From an uncultured Azospirillum sp. (GTDB lineage Bacteria; Pseudomonadota; Alphaproteobacteria; Azospirillales; Azospirillaceae): a stretch of 9,638 bases of DNA. The stretch spans positions 1 to 9,638 of the forward strand of contig CALGOL010000137.1 in the NCBI GenBank assembly GCA_937960755.1, written 5' to 3'. The notes below the pieces were generated by a model, which was not told the DNA's origin, made no database searches, and saw only the letters and a list, made by a program, of their open reading frames with translations. Of the stretch, positions 7,061 through 9,638 are shown one piece after another (the stretch's first letter is position 1; each line of letters begins with the position of its first letter). Made by a program: the position numbers and the translations under genes.

Positions 7061-7094
7061 CTTGACAGTGGCGACGCCAAGCGCCGCCGTCAAG
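7061..7094. promoter_or_regulatory. Imperfect dyad in the gor/pseI divergent spacer
   Basis: CTTGACAGTGGCG (7061-7073) faces CGCCGCCGTCAAG (7082-7094) across eight bases. Eleven of 13 positions pair by Watson-Crick rules, one is a T-G wobble and one is a mismatch. The dyad lies near the middle of the 157-base divergent spacer and is bracketed by two identical CGTTAAC heptamers (7041-7047 and 7119-7125). It could be an operator serving either gene. TTGACA at 7062-7067 lacks a matching -10 at the usual distance, so no promoter is assigned. Confidence 0.4.
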
Positions 7095-7183
7095 AAAGCC
7101 TGTGCGGATTTCTTTACCCGTTAACCAATGGCGTGGCATGGTGGGATGCTTGTTTCGCCAACGCCTTATCAGGAGCCTCGCCC

Positions 7184-8242
7184 ATGTCCGTGGCGCCGTT
7201 CTCCATCGCCGGGCGCGCCATCGGCGCCGACCATCCGCCCTATATCGTGGCGGAATTGTCGGGCAATCATGGCGGCCGGCTGGAAACCGCGCTGGCGATG
7301 GTGGACGCCGCCAAAGCCGCCGGGGCCGACGCGGTCAAGCTGCAAACCTACACCGCCGACACCCTGACCATCGACCATGACGGGCCGGGGTTTTTGCTGC
7401 AAGGCGGCTTGTGGAAGGGCCGCACGCTCTATGACCTCTACGGCGAAGCCCATACGCCGTGGGAATGGCACGCGCCCCTATTTGATCGTGCGCGGGAATT
7501 GGGTTTGGCGATATTCTCCGCCCCCTTCGACGCTTCGGCCGTGGACTTGCTGGAAGGGTTGGACTGCCCGGCCTTTAAGATCGCTTCGTTCGAATTAAAC
7601 GATTTGCCGCTGATCCGCCGCGCCGCCCGGTCCGGCAAGCCAATGATACTTTCCACCGGCCTTGCGACCTTGGGCGAAATCGCGCAAGCGGTGGAGGCGG
7701 CGCGGGAGGGCGGCGCCCCGGTGATGCTGCTGCATTGCGTCAGCGGCTATCCCACCCCGGCGGAGGATTGCAACCTGCGCACCATCCCCCATCTGGCGCA
7801 AGCCTTCGGCGTCGCGGTCGGCCTGTCCGATCACACCGCGGGCGGGGCCGTCCCGGCGGCGGCGGTCGCCTTGGGCGCGGTGTTGATCGAAAAGCATTTT
7901 GTGCTGTCGCGAGCCGATGGCGGCGTCGATGCGGCGTTTTCGCTGGAGCCGGACGAGTTCAAGGCGATGGCCGATTCCGCCCGGACCGCCTGGGCCGCTC
8001 TGGGCCGGGTCAATTACGCGCTGGAGCCGAGCGAGGCCGGCGGGCGCGACTATCGCCGCTCGCTTTACATTGTGACCGACGTCAAGGCCGGGGACGCGCT
8101 GACGACGGAGAACGTCCGCTCCATCCGTCCCGGCTTCGGGCTGGCGCCCGAGCATTACGACAGGGTGCTGGGGCGGCGGGCGGCGCGCGACCTGAAGCGT
8201 GGCGAGCCCTTGGCGTGGTCGATGTTGGCGGCGGAGGAATGA
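7184..8242 (+). CDS. pseI: Pseudaminic acid synthase (NeuB/PseI family)
   Basis: A 352-residue nonulosonic acid synthase that condenses phosphoenolpyruvate with a 6-deoxy-diacetamido hexose to form pseudaminic acid, a nine-carbon sugar used on flagellins and surface glycans. The TIM-barrel part holds AELSGNHGG (23-31), KLQTYTADT (52-60), HTPWEWH (90-96), KIASFELND (132-140), HCVSGYPTP (184-192), GLSDHT (213-218) and EKHFVLSR (236-243); H217 and H238 match the metal-binding histidines of NeuB. A C-terminal SAF (antifreeze-like) domain spans about 293-350. HTPWEWH and the overall sequence favour PseI over sialic or legionaminic acid synthases. AGGAG at 7171-7175, eight bases upstream, fixes ATG 7184; a longer open frame from 6893 is antisense to gor. 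It starts a packed operon overlapping the cytidylyltransferase region and followed by two carrier proteins. Confidence 0.93.
   Translation: MSVAPFSIAGRAIGADHPPYIVAELSGNHGGRLETALAMVDAAKAAGADAVKLQTYTADTLTIDHDGPGFLLQGGLWKGRTLYDLYGEAHTPWEWHAPLFDRARELGLAIFSAPFDASAVDLLEGLDCPAFKIASFELNDLPLIRRAARSGKPMILSTGLATLGEIAQAVEAAREGGAPVMLLHCVSGYPTPAEDCNLRTIPHLAQAFGVAVGLSDHTAGGAVPAAAVALGAVLIEKHFVLSRADGGVDAAFSLEPDEFKAMADSARTAWAALGRVNYALEPSEAGGRDYRRSLYIVTDVKAGDALTTENVRSIRPGFGLAPEHYDRVLGRRAARDLKRGEPLAWSMLAAEE
8233..8237 (+). promoter_or_regulatory. Shine-Dalgarno GGAGG that selects the GTG start of spsF
   Basis: GGAGG lies inside the last codons of pseI. It is only one base from ATG 8239, too close for initiation, but seven bases from GTG 8245, an ideal distance. 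The second gene therefore most likely starts at the GTG, even though an ATGA overlap looks attractive at first sight. Confidence 0.7.
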
Positions 8243-8244
8243 TC

Positions 8245-9009
8245 GTGACCGATGCGCCGCGCCATCTGGGCAAGGTGGTTTGCGTCGCCCAGGCGCGCAT
8301 GACCTCCAGCCGGCTGCCGGGTAAAATTTTGATGACCGCGGCGGGCAAGCCGTTGCTGCAATGGCATTTGGAACGCTTGCAGGCGGCCAAGCGGGTGGAT
8401 CAGGTGGCGCTCGCCACCACTTCCAACCTGTCGGATGATCCGGTGGCGGAACTGGCGGAAAAGCTCGGCGTGTTCGTCTTCCGCGGCTCGGAGCATGACG
8501 TGCTCGGGCGCTTCGCCGGCTGTGCGGCGGCTTGCGGCGCCGATACGGTGATTCGCGTCACCGCCGATTGTCCGCTGATCGACCCGGCGCTGATCGACGA
8601 TCTGGCGGACGCCTTCGCGGCGACCCCGACAATTGACTATTGCAGCATCGACGTTGGGCGTTTCCCCCGCGGGCTGGACGCCGAGATCTTCGCTTATTCC
8701 TCACTGGCGCAGGCGGCGTCGGAAGCGCAAGAGCCGTTTGAGCGGGAGCATGTGACGCCGTTCATCTATCGCCGCCCCGACCGTTTTCGCTTGGGCGCCC
8801 CCCTTGGCCCGCCGCCCGGCGCGCCGCCGCCGCTGGCTGGCCGCTGGTGCGTCGATGAAGCGGCGGATCTGGAACTTATCCGCCTGCTGCTGGCGGAACT
8901 GCCGCCAGACGGCGTGTTCGGTTGGCGGGATGTTTGCATGCTGATATCCCAAAATCCCGACTGGGCTGACGTCAACCGCGACGTGGCGCAGCGCAAACTT
9001 GGCGCGTGA
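8245..9009 (+). CDS. spsF: SpsF-like cytidylyltransferase domain protein
   Basis: A 254-residue nucleotidyltransferase of the SpsF / CMP-KDO-synthetase-like group, which transfers CMP or another nucleotide to acidic sugars in surface polysaccharide pathways. The nucleotide-binding start is VVCVAQARMTSSRLPGKIL (11-29). Further family blocks are DVLGRF (85-90), RVTADCPLIDP (104-114), RGLDAEIF (142-149), FEREHVTPFIY (165-175) and RWCVDEAADLELIR (200-213). Residues 186-198 are an unusual proline-, glycine- and alanine-rich insertion just before the RWCVDE strand. The start is GTG 8245, three bases after the pseI stop; ATG 8239 would add two residues. Next to pseI, it could perform the CMP-activation step usually done by PseF, but SpsF proteins are a separate family and the exact sugar is unproven. 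The gene is followed by an acyl carrier protein after 47 bases. Confidence 0.85.
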   Translation: MTDAPRHLGKVVCVAQARMTSSRLPGKILMTAAGKPLLQWHLERLQAAKRVDQVALATTSNLSDDPVAELAEKLGVFVFRGSEHDVLGRFAGCAAACGADTVIRVTADCPLIDPALIDDLADAFAATPTIDYCSIDVGRFPRGLDAEIFAYSSLAQAASEAQEPFEREHVTPFIYRRPDRFRLGAPLGPPPGAPPPLAGRWCVDEAADLELIRLLLAELPPDGVFGWRDVCMLISQNPDWADVNRDVAQRKLGA

Positions 9010-9056
9010 CCCCGCGTCAACTGTACTTTGCAACTCTTGATATAAGGAATTTTCCG

Positions 9057-9290
9057 ATGAACAGCGCTGATTTCCTGCGGGAACTGGATGAAATGCTGGA
9101 ACTCGACGCCGGCACGCTGACCGGCGCGGAAAAGCTGGCCGAGGTGGAAGGCTGGGATTCCCTGGCGGTCATCAGCTTTATCGCGCTGGTGGATGAAAAG
9201 CTGGGGATCGTGGTGGAAGGCGAAAAGCTCGCCCGCGCCAAGACTGTCGCCGACTTGCTCGACATTGCCGGCGTGACGGTGGCGGCGTGA
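9057..9290 (+). CDS. Acyl carrier protein (first of two)
   Basis: A 77-residue four-helix carrier protein. The phosphopantetheine attachment site is S35 in GWDSLAVISFIALVDEKLGI (32-51), and the sequence is acidic as expected, with helix 1 FLRELDEMLELD (6-17) and the closing TVADLLDIAGV. A phosphopantetheinyl transferase would convert it to the holo form, which carries an acyl or aminoacyl thioester. It differs from the housekeeping fatty-acid AcpP, whose attachment site is normally DSLDTVE-like, so it is probably a dedicated carrier. AAGGAA at 9044-9049, seven bases upstream, fixes ATG 9057. It lies in the pseI operon, overlaps a second carrier-protein gene by four bases, and points toward an adenylate-forming ligase. 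Together these suggest carrier-bound decoration of the sugar pathway, which is inference. Confidence 0.88.
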   Translation: MNSADFLRELDEMLELDAGTLTGAEKLAEVEGWDSLAVISFIALVDEKLGIVVEGEKLARAKTVADLLDIAGVTVAA

Positions 9291-9638
9291 GCGGGTTTGA
9301 CGATTTGTTGGCGCTGATTGCCGCCGAACTGGCCATTATTGTCGCTGAAAAGGGCGATGTTTTGCCGGAAATCGGGCGGGATAGCGTGTTTTTAGGGGGC
9401 GACCTGCCGGTGGACTCGCTCGATCTCGCCACCTTGCTGGTGGTATTGGAACGTAAACTCGGCGTCGACCCGTTCCGCGCCGGCTTCCGCCGTTTCACCA
9501 CGGCGGGGGAACTGGCCGACATTTACGGGGAAGCGCTGGCGGGCGCCGAGGCGTCCTCGCGGCCGGCCGTCACAGCGCGGCCCGGATCGCCTGCCGGTCG
9601 ACCTTGCCGTTGGGCAGCAGCGGCAGGCTGTCGACCCA
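9287..9638 (+). CDS. Second acyl carrier protein-like protein, open at window end
   Basis: This frame starts with GTG 9287, overlapping the preceding stop codon as GTGA, so translation is probably coupled. Its first 86 or so residues form a carrier-protein domain: LLALIAAELAIIVAEKGDVL, then the attachment serine S44 in PVDSLDLATLLVVLERKLGV, and a final TAGELADIYGEAL helix. It is clearly different from the first carrier protein, sharing mainly the DSL motif region. A natural end would be expected near 9545, yet no stop occurs before the window ends. The last 31 codons, rich in Arg, Ala, Pro and Gly, run into and then antisense through the C-terminus of the opposing ligase. The real stop must lie beyond 9638, unless a base error hides it. 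The carrier domain is confident; the tail is doubtful. Confidence 0.78.
   Translation, partial: MSGFDDLLALIAAELAIIVAEKGDVLPEIGRDSVFLGGDLPVDSLDLATLLVVLERKLGVDPFRAGFRRFTTAGELADIYGEALAGAEASSRPAVTARPGSPAGRPCRWAAAAGCRP
9570..9638 (-). CDS. Adenylate-forming (AMP-binding) ligase, C-terminal fragment
   Basis: Only the last 22 residues and the TGA stop (9572-9570) are in the window. They read WVDSLPLLPNGKVDRQAIRA followed by AL. The LPxxxNGKxDRxxI pattern is the A10 motif that ends acyl-CoA synthetases, acyl-ACP ligases and peptide-synthetase adenylation domains; its lysine (K12 of the fragment) is the one needed for adenylate formation. Such enzymes activate a carboxylic or amino acid with ATP and pass it to CoA or a carrier-protein arm. 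Being convergent with two carrier-protein genes makes loading of those carriers the simplest proposal. The substrate cannot be guessed from this fragment, and a multidomain synthetase cannot be excluded. Confidence 0.82.
   Translation of the reverse strand, partial: WVDSLPLLPNGKVDRQAIRAAL

Noticed and set aside
5722..7065. A 447-residue plus-strand open frame opposite gor
   Set aside because: The opposite strand encodes a full glutathione reductase with every motif in place; this frame shows no recognisable domain.
7062..7084. TTGACA as a sigma-70 -35 box for pseI
   Set aside because: No -10-like hexamer lies 16-18 bases downstream; the bases there are GC-rich, and TTGACA is better explained as part of the dyad.
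6893..7183. A 97-codon upstream extension of pseI
   Set aside because: It overlaps the gor start region antisense. AGGAG at 7171-7175 and the family N-terminus fix the start at ATG 7184.
8239..8242. ATGA overlap as the start of the SpsF-like gene
   Set aside because: The only Shine-Dalgarno is one base from this ATG but ideally placed for GTG 8245.
9018..9046. TATAAG at 9041-9046 as a promoter for the first carrier protein
   Set aside because: There is no -35 match at the usual spacing, and the purine run overlaps the ribosome-binding site; cotranscription with spsF is simpler.
1..9638. CRISPR arrays, tRNA or rRNA genes, transposases, insertion-sequence ends
   Set aside because: I saw no regularly spaced repeats, no tRNA- or rRNA-like segments, and no transposase coding or terminal inverted repeats.

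Overview
The window looks like high-GC alphaproteobacterial DNA, probably Rhodospirillales or a relative. That guess rests on GC-rich codon use, clear GGAGG-type ribosome sites, and protein sequences that read like family members from that group; it is an inference, not a search result. The first 52 bases are not biological: they match the Illumina P5/TruSeq universal adapter with two mismatches, so position 1 is a contaminated contig end and the genome starts at about base 53.

Layout. 53-238 (minus) is the N-terminal third of a LysR-type regulator, cut by the adapter. Divergent from it are a flavin-binding PPOX-fold protein (349-867) and a glutathione S-transferase (927-1520), a usual layout for a LysR regulator and its targets. 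The same direction continues with mutY (1560-2648), an AmpG-type muropeptide permease (2712-4076) and a short coiled-coil protein of unknown function (4102-4380). A perfect 10-bp hairpin (4381-4411) separates this run from two minus-strand genes: an exported solute-binding protein without an adjacent ABC permease or ATPase (4426-5547), and glutathione reductase gor (5677-7026).

Across a divergent intergenic region containing an imperfect 13-bp dyad (7061-7094) starts a tightly packed plus-strand operon: pseI-type nonulosonate synthase (7184-8242), an SpsF-type cytidylyltransferase (GTG start at 8245), an acyl carrier protein (9057-9290) and a second, different acyl carrier protein (GTG start at 9287, overlapping the first by four bases). 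Tail-to-tail with it, the last 69 bases hold the C-terminus of an adenylate-forming acyl/amino-acid ligase on the minus strand.

How the genes fit together. The left and middle parts are mostly housekeeping and stress functions (glutathione use and recycling, repair of 8-oxoguanine mispairs, muropeptide recycling). The right end is the edge of a surface-glycan or flagellin-glycosylation locus: PseI makes a nine-carbon acidic sugar, the SpsF-like enzyme probably activates a sugar with a nucleotide, and the ligase plus two carrier proteins could load and hold an acyl or aminoacyl group for decorating that sugar. This last link is inference, and it is the part of the window most worth following up, together with the unbroken reading frame of the second carrier protein that runs antisense through the ligase C-terminus.
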